This document shows positions 38,118 through 49,499 of a DNA stretch of 64,000 nt, in pieces (positions within the stretch are counted from its first letter, which is position 1; every line of letters starts with the position of its first letter). Made by a program: the position numbers and the translations under genes. The notes beneath the pieces were generated by a model. That model did not search any database. It had not been told where the DNA came from and worked only from the letters and a program-made list of their open reading frames with translations. Where the stretch lies: positions 1 to 64,000 of the forward strand of contig JAFWRK010000046.1 of NCBI GenBank assembly GCA_017519965.1, read 5' to 3'. This DNA comes from Bacilli bacterium (GTDB taxonomy: Bacteria > Bacillota_I > Bacilli_A > RF39 > UBA660).

Positions 38118-40601
38118 ATGGAACAAGATTATGTAGATAAACAAATTGATGCTAAAATAATCGAAATCAATAACAATGATAATATCTATGAAATTGGTTC
38201 TGTTGTTAATGTCAGAGACTTCATTATTGAAGTTACTGGTATTAATAATGTAATGTTCTATGAAAAAATTAATATTGCTAATAAAGCAATTGGTTACGTT
38301 AACAGTATTAATGAGAATACTGTTACTGTTGCTGTACTAAAAATTGATTCTCCTATTAATGTAGGCGATATGGTTTATTCAACTAATGTTTTATACACAG
38401 GTAGTTATTCACCTTCATCTTTTGGTAGAGTTATTGATTTATTTGGAGTTGATAAATTATCTGGAAAGGTATTTAGTGATTTAGTTGAAATGCCTATTGA
38501 AAGAAAGACTATTCCTATTATGGATAGAGGTACAGTTAATAGACCTTTACTTACAGGTATAACTGGTATTGATTTGATGTATCCAATAGGAAGAGGTCAA
38601 AGACAATTAATTATTGGTGATAAGAGAACTGGAAAAACTCAAATTGGTCTTGATACAATTGTTAATCAAAAGAATCAGAATGTTTTATGTTTCTATGTTG
38701 CAATTGGTAAGACTAAGAAAGAAGTTAAGAATATTTATTCTGAGTTAATGAAGAAGGGTGCTTTAGATTATACAACTATAATTACTGCATTTAATGATGA
38801 GTTGCCTCCAGTAATTTCTTTAATTCCTTACTTTGCACTTAGTATTGCTGAAGATTATATGATGCAAGGTTATGATGTATTAGTTGTTATTGATGATTTA
38901 AAGAGACATGCAGAAGCATATCGTGAGATAAGCTTGATTTCTGGTAAAACTCCAGGACGTGATGCTTATCCTGCTGATATTTTCTATACACATTCAAGAT
39001 TACTTGAAAAGGGTTGTCAACATAAGAATGGTGGTTCTGTTACTATTCTTCCAATTGTTGAAACTAAAGGTGGAGATATAACAGATTATATTTCTACTAA
39101 TATTATATCTATTACAGATGGACAAATAGTTTTATCTGAAAAGAGTTTCCAAAAAGGTGAGAAACCTGCTATTAATTATGGTTTATCAGTTTCTCGTTTA
39201 GGTGGAGCTGTTCAAGATAAGGAAATGAAGATTATTGGTTCTGCTGTAAGACGTAAATTATTAAGTTATCTAGAAACTCGTAGTGTTTATGAGTTAGTTA
39301 ATATGGATGAAATGAGTTTTGAATTAAAGAACTCTTTCATGGAAGGTAAAATTATCTTAGGTAACATGATGCAATATAAGTTTAGTCCTAAATCTCCTCA
39401 AGAGATGATGGATATGTTCATAGGTATTGTTGATACTGAAGAAGAAAGTGATGCTAATGAAACTAGTCAGATAATTGAATCTAATAATGAAGTATTTGAG
39501 AATAATAATACTATTCCTGAAGATGGATCTGTTTTTGATAATAGTGAAGTAGTTTCTGATAAGCCTAAGTTTGAAGTAAATCAAATGCCTGAAGAGGTAC
39601 CTGTTAATCAGATGCCAAAAGAGGTACCTGTTGTAAATCAGATGCCTGAAGAAATAGTTGTTAATCAAATGCCAGAGGAAGTTACCTCTGAAGAGGTTAG
39701 TCAAGTTATAACTGATACTCCTGTAGAAGTTAGTGTTGATGATAATACTTTAACTGAATCTAATGAATTATCTCAAAACGATGTAGCTTTAGAAGTAAAT
39801 AATGAAGAAACTCCAATTGAGTCTAATGAAGAAGTAGTTATAGATGATTCTGCTTCAGTTACTCAACCTGAAGTATCTGAAGTAGTTGAGACTTCAGTAG
39901 AGGAAACTCCTGCCTCTGAAGAAGTTGCTGTTGATGATTATGATATTACTCATCCAGAAGTAGCTGATGCTGTTGAGACTACTCCTCAAGTTGAAGAAGA
40001 AGTAGTGGAAGAAGTTCCTGTTGAGCAAACAACATTTGTTTCTCCAGAAGATGTAATGTCTACTGTTGAAATAAAAACGTTACCTACTACTCCAGAAGAA
40101 GATTCTTCTCCTTTTGAGGGATCACAAATAGTTTCTTCTGAAGAAGTATCCTCAACAGTTGATGAAAAAGAATTAAGAAGTGAGTTTAATCCTATGGATT
40201 TATCTATGGGAGTAGAACAAGCTGCTTCTGTAGAAGAAGAGCCTGAAATCATTAGAATGGAACCTGTAATAATTGATTCTATTCCTGCCGATTTAGAAGA
40301 TAGTATTCCTGAAGTAGATATTGAATCAAATATTAATTTAGATGATAATATTTCACAGGATGTAGTAATAGATAATCCTCAAACTGAAGTAGATGAATCT
40401 ATTGAGGAAAATTCAGTAGATTTGGATAATGTTTCTATTAATTATGATTTTGATGTAGAAGAAGAGAAACCAATCTATGAAGAAGATTCATCTAATTATG
40501 TGGATAATACTAATAATGATTCTTTTGATCCAAATAGCTTCAATGTTCATATAAATGAGGATTTAGTTGAAGAAGTTAATGAAGAGGAAGAAGTGATATA
40601 G
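38118..40601 (+). CDS. F1-like ATPase alpha subunit with long acidic C-terminal tail
   Basis: Residues 1 to ~436 form an alpha subunit: a beta-barrel start, Walker A GDKRTGKT near 171, and SVSRLGG carrying the arginine-finger Arg. The rest (~437-827) is a disordered Asp/Glu/Val/Ser-rich extension not found in ordinary alpha. It includes four copies of VNQMP-x-E (DNA about 39579-39680). The fused tail is in frame with no break. The neighbouring gamma-like gene starts one base after its stop. The alpha identity is certain; the tail could dock partners or span the cortex but has no recognised domain. Confidence 0.9.
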   Translation: MEQDYVDKQIDAKIIEINNNDNIYEIGSVVNVRDFIIEVTGINNVMFYEKINIANKAIGYVNSINENTVTVAVLKIDSPINVGDMVYSTNVLYTGSYSPSSFGRVIDLFGVDKLSGKVFSDLVEMPIERKTIPIMDRGTVNRPLLTGITGIDLMYPIGRGQRQLIIGDKRTGKTQIGLDTIVNQKNQNVLCFYVAIGKTKKEVKNIYSELMKKGALDYTTIITAFNDELPPVISLIPYFALSIAEDYMMQGYDVLVVIDDLKRHAEAYREISLISGKTPGRDAYPADIFYTHSRLLEKGCQHKNGGSVTILPIVETKGGDITDYISTNIISITDGQIVLSEKSFQKGEKPAINYGLSVSRLGGAVQDKEMKIIGSAVRRKLLSYLETRSVYELVNMDEMSFELKNSFMEGKIILGNMMQYKFSPKSPQEMMDMFIGIVDTEEESDANETSQIIESNNEVFENNNTIPEDGSVFDNSEVVSDKPKFEVNQMPEEVPVNQMPKEVPVVNQMPEEIVVNQMPEEVTSEEVSQVITDTPVEVSVDDNTLTESNELSQNDVALEVNNEETPIESNEEVVIDDSASVTQPEVSEVVETSVEETPASEEVAVDDYDITHPEVADAVETTPQVEEEVVEEVPVEQTTFVSPEDVMSTVEIKTLPTTPEEDSSPFEGSQIVSSEEVSSTVDEKELRSEFNPMDLSMGVEQAASVEEEPEIIRMEPVIIDSIPADLEDSIPEVDIESNINLDDNISQDVVIDNPQTEVDESIEENSVDLDNVSINYDFDVEEEKPIYEEDSSNYVDNTNNDSFDPNSFNVHINEDLVEEVNEEEEVI

Positions 40602-40602
40602 T

Positions 40603-41373
40603 ATGGCTGTACGTAATGTTGTTAAGGTCATGAACTTTCACTCTCTTCTTCGTGTTGATAAAGCTAGAAAAAAAGCTGCTATGTATTTTGATACAGAAGA
40701 AGAGCTTTTTCGTATTATAAGAAAGATTATGTATAACAAGAATATTATTCTTGATAAAAAAGCTATAACACCTAAGGAAGATGCTCCAATATTAAATGTT
40801 TATATTGGTAATGATTTAGGTTTCTGTAGTGATTTTAACTTCTCAATTAATAAGGAAGTAAGATTGGATAGAGAACATAAGATAATTATTGGTAGAAAGA
40901 TTCATGCATATGATGCTACTAATAATGTTGAATTAGTTCTTACTAAAGAAGATTTTTTTCATAAATTTGGGGATGTTGAAAAAATTATTTATGATGCTAT
41001 TATTAATAGAAAATATAGAGAAATAAATGTTATTTATAACCATTATCATAATGTTAATAATCTAGAGTTTACTAAGAAAAAATTGTTTCCTGTGGATTAT
41101 GATGAAGCAAGAGATAATGAAACTTTTGATGAAGATTTTGCTATGGAGACTGAATTAACTCCTATGTTGAATAACTTAATAGCATTATTTATATGTTATG
41201 AATTAAAAATCTGTGAAATGAATAGTTATGCTGCAGAAAATGTAATTAGACAACAATTAACTAATCAATCTTTGAAGAAAATTGATGAGTTAGAAGAAGA
41301 AAGATTTAAAGAAGAAAGAAAATGGAAAAAACAAAAAGATTTTCAAAAGATTATTGAAAATTATAGAAAATAA
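40603..41373 (+). CDS. F1-like gamma (rotor shaft) subunit
   Basis: The 256-aa protein keeps two gamma landmarks. The Rossmann-like strand and turn VYIGNDLGFCSDFN (canonical IGSDRGLCGGFN) is at about 67-80. The C-terminal helix NSYAAENVIRQQLTNQSLKKI corresponds to the S/E-x-AAR-x-x-A-M-x-x-A-T-x-N-A helix. The N-terminal helix is diverged and the C-terminus has an extra Lys/Glu-rich extension (~30 aa) instead of ending at the shaft tip. Position between alpha and beta is canonical. Confidence 0.8.
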   Translation: MAVRNVVKVMNFHSLLRVDKARKKAAMYFDTEEELFRIIRKIMYNKNIILDKKAITPKEDAPILNVYIGNDLGFCSDFNFSINKEVRLDREHKIIIGRKIHAYDATNNVELVLTKEDFFHKFGDVEKIIYDAIINRKYREINVIYNHYHNVNNLEFTKKKLFPVDYDEARDNETFDEDFAMETELTPMLNNLIALFICYELKICEMNSYAAENVIRQQLTNQSLKKIDELEEERFKEERKWKKQKDFQKIIENYRK

Positions 41374-41379
41374 CTATGA

Positions 41380-43525
<2,146 letters not shown>

Positions 43526-43542
<17 letters not shown>

Positions 43543-44251
43543 AATGATCTTCTCTAAAAAAAATATAAAATGGCTATTACTTATTATGATAATAATAGTT
43601 ATAGTTTTATTTGTAACTTTAAGAAAAGATGAAGATGTTATAATTATTAAGGATAATGATTTATATATGTATTCTGATGGTATTAAATTAGAATATAGTG
43701 GAAAAATATCTATTAATAAAACAAAAAATGAAATATCTAAAATATCATTTGAAAATGAAGAAGCTGATTTAGATACTACTCCTTTATATTATAGTGATAT
43801 GCAAAAAGTAATATTTCCTAAAAATATGTCTGTTGTTTATCCTTTAGAAGGTACTCAATATAAGATTAATTATTTTAGTGAAGCTTATAATGAATTTGAT
43901 GAAGTAGTTGTTAAAGATAAATATGTAAAGAAAAGATTATTTGATTCTATTATTTATGATGGAAAAGATTTATATTTTATTTGTACTAATTCTAAAGTTA
44001 CTATAGGTGATAAGGAAATAAATCTTTCTAGATTATCTTATGTTATAGTTAATACTTTTAGTCAAACGGTCTCTGTTTATGATTATGAAAATGACGCTTA
44101 TACAACTTATGAAGATATTAATAGTGATGTTATTATTACTAATGATAAATATAAAGTTAATGCTAGTTTAGACTTAATGTATTATAAGGATAGTTCAAGA
44201 TTATTAATTAAAAATACAAGTAAATTAATAAATTTACCTAAAGAAAAATAG
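43526..44251 (+). CDS. Membrane-anchored extracellular protein, last gene of the ATPase operon
   Basis: The 241-aa protein has one membrane helix (about 16-32) and an extracellular region with LFDSIIYDGKDLYFICTN, LSYVIVNTF and SLDLMYYKDSSRLLI. These are spaced like the N-domains of the two surface proteins at the front of the operon (…DNKYLLVSD…YVEISVIEEG…DLSLNLDNGYF). The start ATG 43526 follows GGAGGGAAAG and overlaps the previous gene. A strong terminator follows. No named family. Confidence 0.65.
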
Positions 44252-44257
44252 ATATTA

Positions 44258-44284
44258 GGAAGTTCTAATGAACTTCTTTTTCTT
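44258..44284 (+). terminator. Terminator of the F1-like ATPase operon
   Basis: GGAAGTTC-TAAT-GAACTTC with a T-rich tail lies 7 bases after the last gene. Confidence 0.85.
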
Positions 44285-44333
44285 TATTATTTTTAATAAT
44301 TATGATAAAATAAGCATGTTTGGAGGGGATTAT

Positions 44334-45518
44334 ATGGATAAAGTTATTCTTATTAAATATGGAGAATTAAGTACTAAAAAAGGTAATAGAAATTTTTTTA
44401 TTAATACTTTATCTAATAATGTATCTAATAAATTAAAGAAATATGATGTATCTATTATTAAGGATAGAGCTCATATGTATATAGAGTTTAAGGATGAGGA
44501 TTTTTCTAATATTAAGAAGGAAATAGATAAAGTATTTGGAATTCATAAGTATAATGTTGCTAATATTGTAGATAATGATATTGAAAGTATTAAAGATGTT
44601 GTTTTAGAGATGGTAAAAAATGATAATCCTAAGACTTTTAAAATTGAGACTAAAAGAAGTAATAAATCTTTTCCTTTGCATAGTTATGAAGTTAATAATA
44701 CATTAGGTGGTCATGTATTAAAGAATACAAATGATATTAAAGTTGATGTTCATAATCCTGAATTACTTATTAAAGTTGAAATAAGAGATAATAATACTTA
44801 TATTTATTCAAAAGAATATGATGGAGCTGGAGGATATCCTTTAGGTACTCAAAAAATGGGTATGTTAATGCTTAGTGGTGGAATTGATTCTCCTGTTGCT
44901 GGATATCTTGCTATGAAAAGAGGAGTACAATTAGATTGTGTATATTTTGAAGCAATTCCTCATACTTCTATTGAAGCTAGAAATAAAGTAATTGATCTTA
45001 CTAGAAAACTAGCTGAATATGGAAATAGTATAAATCTACATATAGTAAATTTTACTAAGATACAAGAAGAGATATATAGAAATTGTAAAGATGAGTATTG
45101 TATTACTATAATGCGTAGAATGATGTATAGAATTATGGATAGATTATGTAAAAAATATAAGGGATATGTAATTGTAAATGGAGAATCTATTGGACAAGTT
45201 GCTTCTCAAACATTAACTAGTATGAATGTTATTAATAGTGTAACTAATATACCTGTTATTAGACCTGTAGCTTGTTTAGATAAGTTGGAAATAATTGATA
45301 TAGCTAAAAGAATAGATACTTTTGATATTAGTATATTACCTTATGAAGATTGTTGTACTGTTTTTGTACCAAAGCATCCTGTTATTAATCCTAGAATTGA
45401 TACTGCTATATATGAGGAAGAAAAGTTTGATTATGAGTTTTTAATTGATCAAGCTGTTGATAGTTTAAATACTATTAAAGTAGAGAGTACAGATACTTCA
45501 TATAGCGATTTATTATAA
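44334..45518 (+). CDS. thiI: tRNA uracil 4-sulfurtransferase ThiI
   Basis: ThiI puts sulfur on U8 of tRNA and serves thiamine synthesis. The 394-aa protein has an N-terminal ferredoxin-like/THUMP region (about 1-165), the PP-loop MLSGGIDSPVAGYLAM near 180, and EDCCTVFVPKHP near the C-terminus; no rhodanese domain, as in Bacillus. The start is ATG 44334 behind GGAGGGGATT, since earlier in-frame codons lie in the previous terminator. In Bacillus its partner cysteine desulfurase gene (nifZ) precedes it; here the ATPase island does. Confidence 0.95.
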   Translation: MDKVILIKYGELSTKKGNRNFFINTLSNNVSNKLKKYDVSIIKDRAHMYIEFKDEDFSNIKKEIDKVFGIHKYNVANIVDNDIESIKDVVLEMVKNDNPKTFKIETKRSNKSFPLHSYEVNNTLGGHVLKNTNDIKVDVHNPELLIKVEIRDNNTYIYSKEYDGAGGYPLGTQKMGMLMLSGGIDSPVAGYLAMKRGVQLDCVYFEAIPHTSIEARNKVIDLTRKLAEYGNSINLHIVNFTKIQEEIYRNCKDEYCITIMRRMMYRIMDRLCKKYKGYVIVNGESIGQVASQTLTSMNVINSVTNIPVIRPVACLDKLEIIDIAKRIDTFDISILPYEDCCTVFVPKHPVINPRIDTAIYEEEKFDYEFLIDQAVDSLNTIKVESTDTSYSDLL

Positions 45519-45523
45519 TTTTA

Positions 45524-45553
45524 TGTATTAATTTTTTATAAATTCACATCCTA
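45524..45553 (+). promoter_or_regulatory. Candidate sigma-G promoter of the SASP gene
   Basis: TGTATT, a 17-base spacer and CATCCTA lie just upstream of the AGGAGGTG site. The forespore sigma-G consensus is TGAATA and CATACTA, so matches are 4/6 and 6/7. Confidence 0.5.
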
Positions 45554-45571
45554 TATTTAGGAGGTGAAATT

Positions 45572-45790
45572 ATGGCACGTGGAAGAAAATCTAATGCTAC
45601 TAAAGCTAAGATTAGAAATGCAGCTAAAGTAACTGTACCAGGAGCTAGTAAAGCTGTTGATGATATGAAATATGAAATAGCTAATGAATTTGGTGTTAAT
45701 TTAGGTGCTGCTACTACTGCTCAAGATAATGGTAGAGTAGGAGGAGAAATGACTAAGAGATTAGTTGAAATGGCTAAAAATAAAAAATAG
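45572..45790 (+). CDS. Alpha/beta-type small acid-soluble spore protein
   Basis: The 72-aa protein has the full family signature: MKYEIANEFGVNLGA near residues 31-45 with the germination-protease site Y-E-I-A, and NGRVGGEMTKRLVEMA near the end. These proteins coat and protect DNA in dormant spores. It follows thiI, as sspA does in Bacillus. Confidence 0.96.
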   Translation: MARGRKSNATKAKIRNAAKVTVPGASKAVDDMKYEIANEFGVNLGAATTAQDNGRVGGEMTKRLVEMAKNKK

Positions 45791-45795
45791 TTATA

Positions 45796-45822
45796 AAGGA
45801 TAGTTCTTCTATCCTTTTTTTT
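45796..45822 (+). terminator. Terminator after the SASP gene
   Basis: AAAGGATAG-TTCTT-CTATCCTTT continues into eight T residues. Confidence 0.88.
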
Positions 45823-45854
45823 TGTAATTATTTACATGTTTTTTTGTTATTAGT

Positions 45855-45883
45855 TTGTTATTAGTTGTCAATAATGATAAAAT
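45855..45883 (+). promoter_or_regulatory. Promoter of the type VII substrate cluster
   Basis: TTGTTA, 17 bases, then TGATAAAAT (extended -10). The GAGGTGG ribosome site follows within 8 bases. Confidence 0.5.
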
Positions 45884-45902
45884 TATAATAGAGGTGGTCT
45901 CT

Positions 45903-46778
45903 ATGGTTAGTGGTGGACAAGTAGATAGTGATTATAGTGGTATATCTTCATTATTTGAAAAGTATAATTCCACTATTAGTGAATTAGCTGGTTCTTGGAG
46001 TGGATCTTCATATGATAATCTTGTATCTAAGTCTTCTTCTTTTTCTTCTGAATATATTGGTAATTTAAATTCTCAGATGAATTATTTTGCTAGAGCTTGT
46101 GATTTATATAAAGATTATCAAACTGCGAAGACTAATTTAAATAATGCTTATAGTAATTATCATGCTGCTGTTAATAATAAAGATTCTAATGCTATTAATC
46201 ATTATCTTTCAATGATTTCTAGTTATCAAAGTCAAATTGAAAGCTTAAAAGGTCAAATTGAAAGTAATTTAAGTTCAGCTTCTTCTTTTAAACTTGAGGG
46301 TAATCCTAATAAAAGTGCTGGTTCATCTAATGGTAGTTATTCTAATTCTGCTGCTGTTAATAGTGCAATTAATTGGGCTTTAGATATTGCTGATGATAAT
46401 TCATATGGATATTCTCAAAGTACTAGATGGGGAGATCCTAATTATGATTGTTCTTCATTTGTTATTTCTGCTTATGAAAATGCTGGTATTCCTGTTAAGG
46501 AAAATGGTGCAACATATACTGGTAATATGAAGAAAGCTTTTACTGATTCTGGATTTGAATGGATTCCTGGTAATCCTGATGTTTCAGAATTACAACCTGG
46601 AGATGTTTTACTTAGTGAGGGCAGTCATACTGAAATGTATATTGGAAATGGTAAGAATGTTGGTGCTCATAAGAACTATGATGGTAGTGATGGTGATTCA
46701 ACTGGTAAAGAAATAGATGTTAGTAATTATTATAATCATCCATGGGATGGAGTACTTAGATATACTGGTAATAATTAG
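45903..46778 (+). CDS. WXG-type exported NlpC/P60-like peptidoglycan hydrolase
   Basis: The 291-aa protein has no signal peptide but an N-terminal helical ESX-like domain with W-S-G at the turn (ELAGSWSGSSYD, about 28-39) and further helices to ~135. A Ser/Gly/Asn linker leads to a C-terminal cysteine peptidase/amidase domain: YDCSSFVISAYENAGI (catalytic Cys ~183) and GSHTEMYIGNG (His). This is like the phage/NlpC amidase group. Fusion of an ESX domain to a wall hydrolase implies type VII export and wall cleavage. ATG 45903 is chosen by its AGAGGTGG site. Confidence 0.83.
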   Translation: MVSGGQVDSDYSGISSLFEKYNSTISELAGSWSGSSYDNLVSKSSSFSSEYIGNLNSQMNYFARACDLYKDYQTAKTNLNNAYSNYHAAVNNKDSNAINHYLSMISSYQSQIESLKGQIESNLSSASSFKLEGNPNKSAGSSNGSYSNSAAVNSAINWALDIADDNSYGYSQSTRWGDPNYDCSSFVISAYENAGIPVKENGATYTGNMKKAFTDSGFEWIPGNPDVSELQPGDVLLSEGSHTEMYIGNGKNVGAHKNYDGSDGDSTGKEIDVSNYYNHPWDGVLRYTGNN

Positions 46779-46790
46779 GAGTGTGATTAG

Positions 46791-47588
46791 ATGGAAGAAT
46801 TTGAAGTATCTGATTATGGGATTTTTACAGATGCAGTAAATACTACTAATACTTTAAAAAGTCAGATTGATGATTGTCAAAATAGATTTAATACTGCTAA
46901 AAATGTAGTTAGTGATAGTAATACTTTTATGGGTCCAGTATGTGATAATGTTATTGATATGTTTAATAAGATAAATGGATTAATAAGTGATATGACTGAT
47001 AATTATAATACTATTAATAATTATATGATTGAGGTAGCAGATGCTTATGCTAAAGGTGATAAAGATGCTGCTTCTGTTTTATTAAAATTAAAGGGATCTA
47101 TTGCAAGTGATTATTCTAATCCTGCTGGATTATCTGGAAATAGATTAAACTTTGTTAATTCTTTAAAAGATGGCGCTGTTGAAGCTTATAACAAATATGG
47201 AGTTTTACCTTCATTAACTATGGCTCAAGCTATATTAGAGTCTGGTTGGGGTAATTCTTCTATTGGTAATAATATATTTGGTATTAAAGCTGGAGGAGGC
47301 TGGACTGGTAAGACACAAACTTGTAAAACTGGTGAACAAAATCCTGATGGATCTAGATATACTATTACTGCTACATTTAGAGATTATGATTCTGTAGCTG
47401 ATTCTGTTGAAGATCATGCTAAATTATTGACTTCCAGTAGATATCAACCTGTTATTAATTCAAGTAATTATAAAGAGGCTTGTATTAATGTTAAAAAGTG
47501 TGGTTATGCTACTGATGTTAGTTATGCTAATAGTTTAATTAATATAATAGAATCTTATGGTTTGGATCAATGGGATCCTAAGGCTTAG
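46791..47588 (+). CDS. ESX-domain exported glucosaminidase (GH73/FlgJ-like)
   Basis: Residues 1 to ~105 form two long helices of ESX type without a signal peptide. Residues ~115-265 form an endo-beta-N-acetylglucosaminidase domain: LTMAQAILESGWGNS holds the catalytic Glu, followed by NNIFGIKA and YATDVSYANSLINII. It lies 12 bases after the NlpC-type gene. It would cut glycan strands after type VII secretion. Confidence 0.85.
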   Translation: MEEFEVSDYGIFTDAVNTTNTLKSQIDDCQNRFNTAKNVVSDSNTFMGPVCDNVIDMFNKINGLISDMTDNYNTINNYMIEVADAYAKGDKDAASVLLKLKGSIASDYSNPAGLSGNRLNFVNSLKDGAVEAYNKYGVLPSLTMAQAILESGWGNSSIGNNIFGIKAGGGWTGKTQTCKTGEQNPDGSRYTITATFRDYDSVADSVEDHAKLLTSSRYQPVINSSNYKEACINVKKCGYATDVSYANSLINIIESYGLDQWDPKA

Positions 47589-47600
47589 CGGAGGTGTTCT

Positions 47601-48836
47601 ATGGCTATATTTAAATTAGATTGTGAAACTGTAACATCTGCTGCTAATTCTATAAATTCAATATCTTCACAAGTATCTTCTTATGCAGATACTGTTAAAG
47701 GTTATGACACTAATACTTCTGATTTTGATTTTAGTAGTGTTAAATCATTGATAGCTAGTAATATAGATGCTTGTGCATATAAGATGAATAATACTACTAA
47801 ATTAATTAATTCTGTAGTTGATGCTCATACATCTTTACAAAATAAACTAATTGGTAAAGATGATAGTACTTCTTCTAATAAAAGAAGATCTGGATCTTCT
47901 TCTTATTCTTCTGGTAGAAGAAGAGCAAGTAGTAATATAAGTAATAATACTGATACTACTCCTGATAAAGGTGAAGAAGAAGTTAAAAAAGAAGAAAAGA
48001 AAGATTTATTTAAAGATGTTACTACTAAGATAAGTAGTATAGTACCTATAGCAATCACTAGTATTAAAATATCTGATGATAAAGATTCTAGTAGTAATAA
48101 ACTATTTAATAATATTGATTACAGATATCAAGATAATATTGCTAGAGTTGGTGATAATTATGTTATTGAATGTGATGAGTCTTTAGGTAAAGTTGGAGAT
48201 AGAATTGTTTTTACTACTGAAGATGGTAAAGAGATATCTTGCATTATTGGTTCTACTACAAAAGATCAAGGTTCAGTTGTTAAGATTATCCAAGGAGAAG
48301 AATCTAAAGAGGAAAATGATCTTAGTAAAATTCTTAATACTAATATTAAATCTATTAAAAACTATGGACAGTATGATTTTGAAGCAACGCAAAAGATTAG
48401 AGATGAGTTATTAGATTGTGCACTAAATAAAGGTGTAGATATTAGTAAGATGTTTGATAATGAAGATAGTAATTGGATAAATGAATATATAGATTTGTGT
48501 GCTCAAAAGAGTGGCTATTCTGATTATCAAAAATTACCTGATTTTAAGAAATCAAATGATGGTGTTGAGTACTTTAAATCTGTTGGATCATTTAAAGATG
48601 CTTCTTATACTCCAGTTATTGGGGATATAGTTTTTTATGATACTGATAATGATGGTATTGCTGATAGTAATGGAATAGTTAGTAAGATTCTTACTAATGG
48701 TTTATCGGTTATTGAAGTAGATGAAGATAAGAATTTAGTTAATTATGTTTATAATGATAATTCTATCAAACCTTTAGGATATGGAGTTCCATATTATGGA
48801 TATTTAAATAAGAAAGAAGATGAGTTAGATGGCTAA
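47601..48836 (+). CDS. ESX-domain protein with degenerate CHAP-like domain
   Basis: The N-terminal ~95 residues are an ESX-like helical domain. A Ser/Arg-rich linker (about 96-120; SGRRRASS) and a Lys/Glu region follow, then a middle beta-rich domain (about 165-235). The C-terminal part (about 285-405) follows the CHAP amidase pattern WIN-E-YIDLCAQKSGY … GDIVFYDT … SNGIVSKI … GYGVPYYGYL. The catalytic Cys (W-C) is Ile293 and the His (H-V-G-I-V) is Asn357. So it probably binds wall or a partner without cutting. It overlaps the next WXG gene by 8 bases. Confidence 0.68.
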   Translation: MAIFKLDCETVTSAANSINSISSQVSSYADTVKGYDTNTSDFDFSSVKSLIASNIDACAYKMNNTTKLINSVVDAHTSLQNKLIGKDDSTSSNKRRSGSSSYSSGRRRASSNISNNTDTTPDKGEEEVKKEEKKDLFKDVTTKISSIVPIAITSIKISDDKDSSSNKLFNNIDYRYQDNIARVGDNYVIECDESLGKVGDRIVFTTEDGKEISCIIGSTTKDQGSVVKIIQGEESKEENDLSKILNTNIKSIKNYGQYDFEATQKIRDELLDCALNKGVDISKMFDNEDSNWINEYIDLCAQKSGYSDYQKLPDFKKSNDGVEYFKSVGSFKDASYTPVIGDIVFYDTDNDGIADSNGIVSKILTNGLSVIEVDEDKNLVNYVYNDNSIKPLGYGVPYYGYLNKKEDELDG

Positions 48837-49116
48837 ATATGTTTGTGATTTTGAAAAACTATTAAGTACTGCTAATGATTTAATTGAATTATCTAAAGAG
48901 TTAGAGAATAATGTTAATACTTATAATACTAATATTAATAATAATCTTTCTGCTTGGAATGGTAGTGCTAAAAGTAATTTTTTAAAACAAGTTGATTATC
49001 AAGTTAAGATATCAAAGTCTAATGCATCTAAAGTTAAAGCTATTGGAGAATATTTAAAGTCTTCTGTTAATGCTATACAGGAATTAGAATCAGATTTATC
49101 TAATTTATCTATATAA
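48829..49116 (+). CDS. WXG100-family (EsxA-like) protein
   Basis: The 95-aa protein is a helical hairpin with W-N-G at the turn (SAWNGSAKSNF, about 42-52), the standard WXG100 size and centre. It is co-transcribed with the three ESX-hydrolase fusions and probably acts as their secretion partner or as an independent substrate. Confidence 0.88.
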   Translation: MAKYVCDFEKLLSTANDLIELSKELENNVNTYNTNINNNLSAWNGSAKSNFLKQVDYQVKISKSNASKVKAIGEYLKSSVNAIQELESDLSNLSI

Positions 49117-49158
49117 TGTAAAACAGTGTAATAATTATTTAAAAAGCATTTTTATTAA

Positions 49159-49167
49159 TGATATAAT
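49159..49167 (+). promoter_or_regulatory. Extended -10 promoter of the last two WXG genes
   Basis: TGATATAAT lies 24 bases upstream of the ATG at 49191 in the only sizeable gap of the cluster. Confidence 0.5.
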
Positions 49168-49190
49168 TAATTTAGATAGGAGGATTGTTT

Positions 49191-49487
49191 ATGTCTGGAT
49201 TACATGCTGATACAAATGCAATGAACTTAAATGGAAAAGAAACAGTTGCAAATTCTGAATACTTTTCTAATGAACTTACTAGCTTAAAAAATAATGTTGA
49301 AGGGTTAATGACTATTTGGAAAGGAATGTCTGCTAATGAATTTAATGGTTCTTATCAAGAACAAGCTAATAATTTAGAACAATTTAGACAACTATTAAAT
49401 GATTTAGGTGAAAGTATTAGTAAAGCTGCTTCTATATTAAATAGAACTGAAGAAGAAAATGCTAGTGCTGGATCACACTTATTTTAG
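49191..49487 (+). CDS. WXG100-family protein
   Basis: The 98-aa helical hairpin has W-K-G at the turn (MTIWKGMSANEF, about 41-52). It starts at ATG 49191 behind AGGAGGATTG; the in-frame TTG just upstream lies within that site's spacer. It is followed by another ESX-size gene after 12 bases, so the two may form a heterodimer as EsxA-EsxB pairs do. Confidence 0.88.
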   Translation: MSGLHADTNAMNLNGKETVANSEYFSNELTSLKNNVEGLMTIWKGMSANEFNGSYQEQANNLEQFRQLLNDLGESISKAASILNRTEEENASAGSHLF

Positions 49488-49499
49488 GAGGTATAATTT

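Noticed and set aside
45903..47588. Prophage endolysins
   Set aside because: No holin, tail or integrase genes are nearby, and the N-terminal ESX-like domains with adjacent WXG100 genes indicate type VII substrates.
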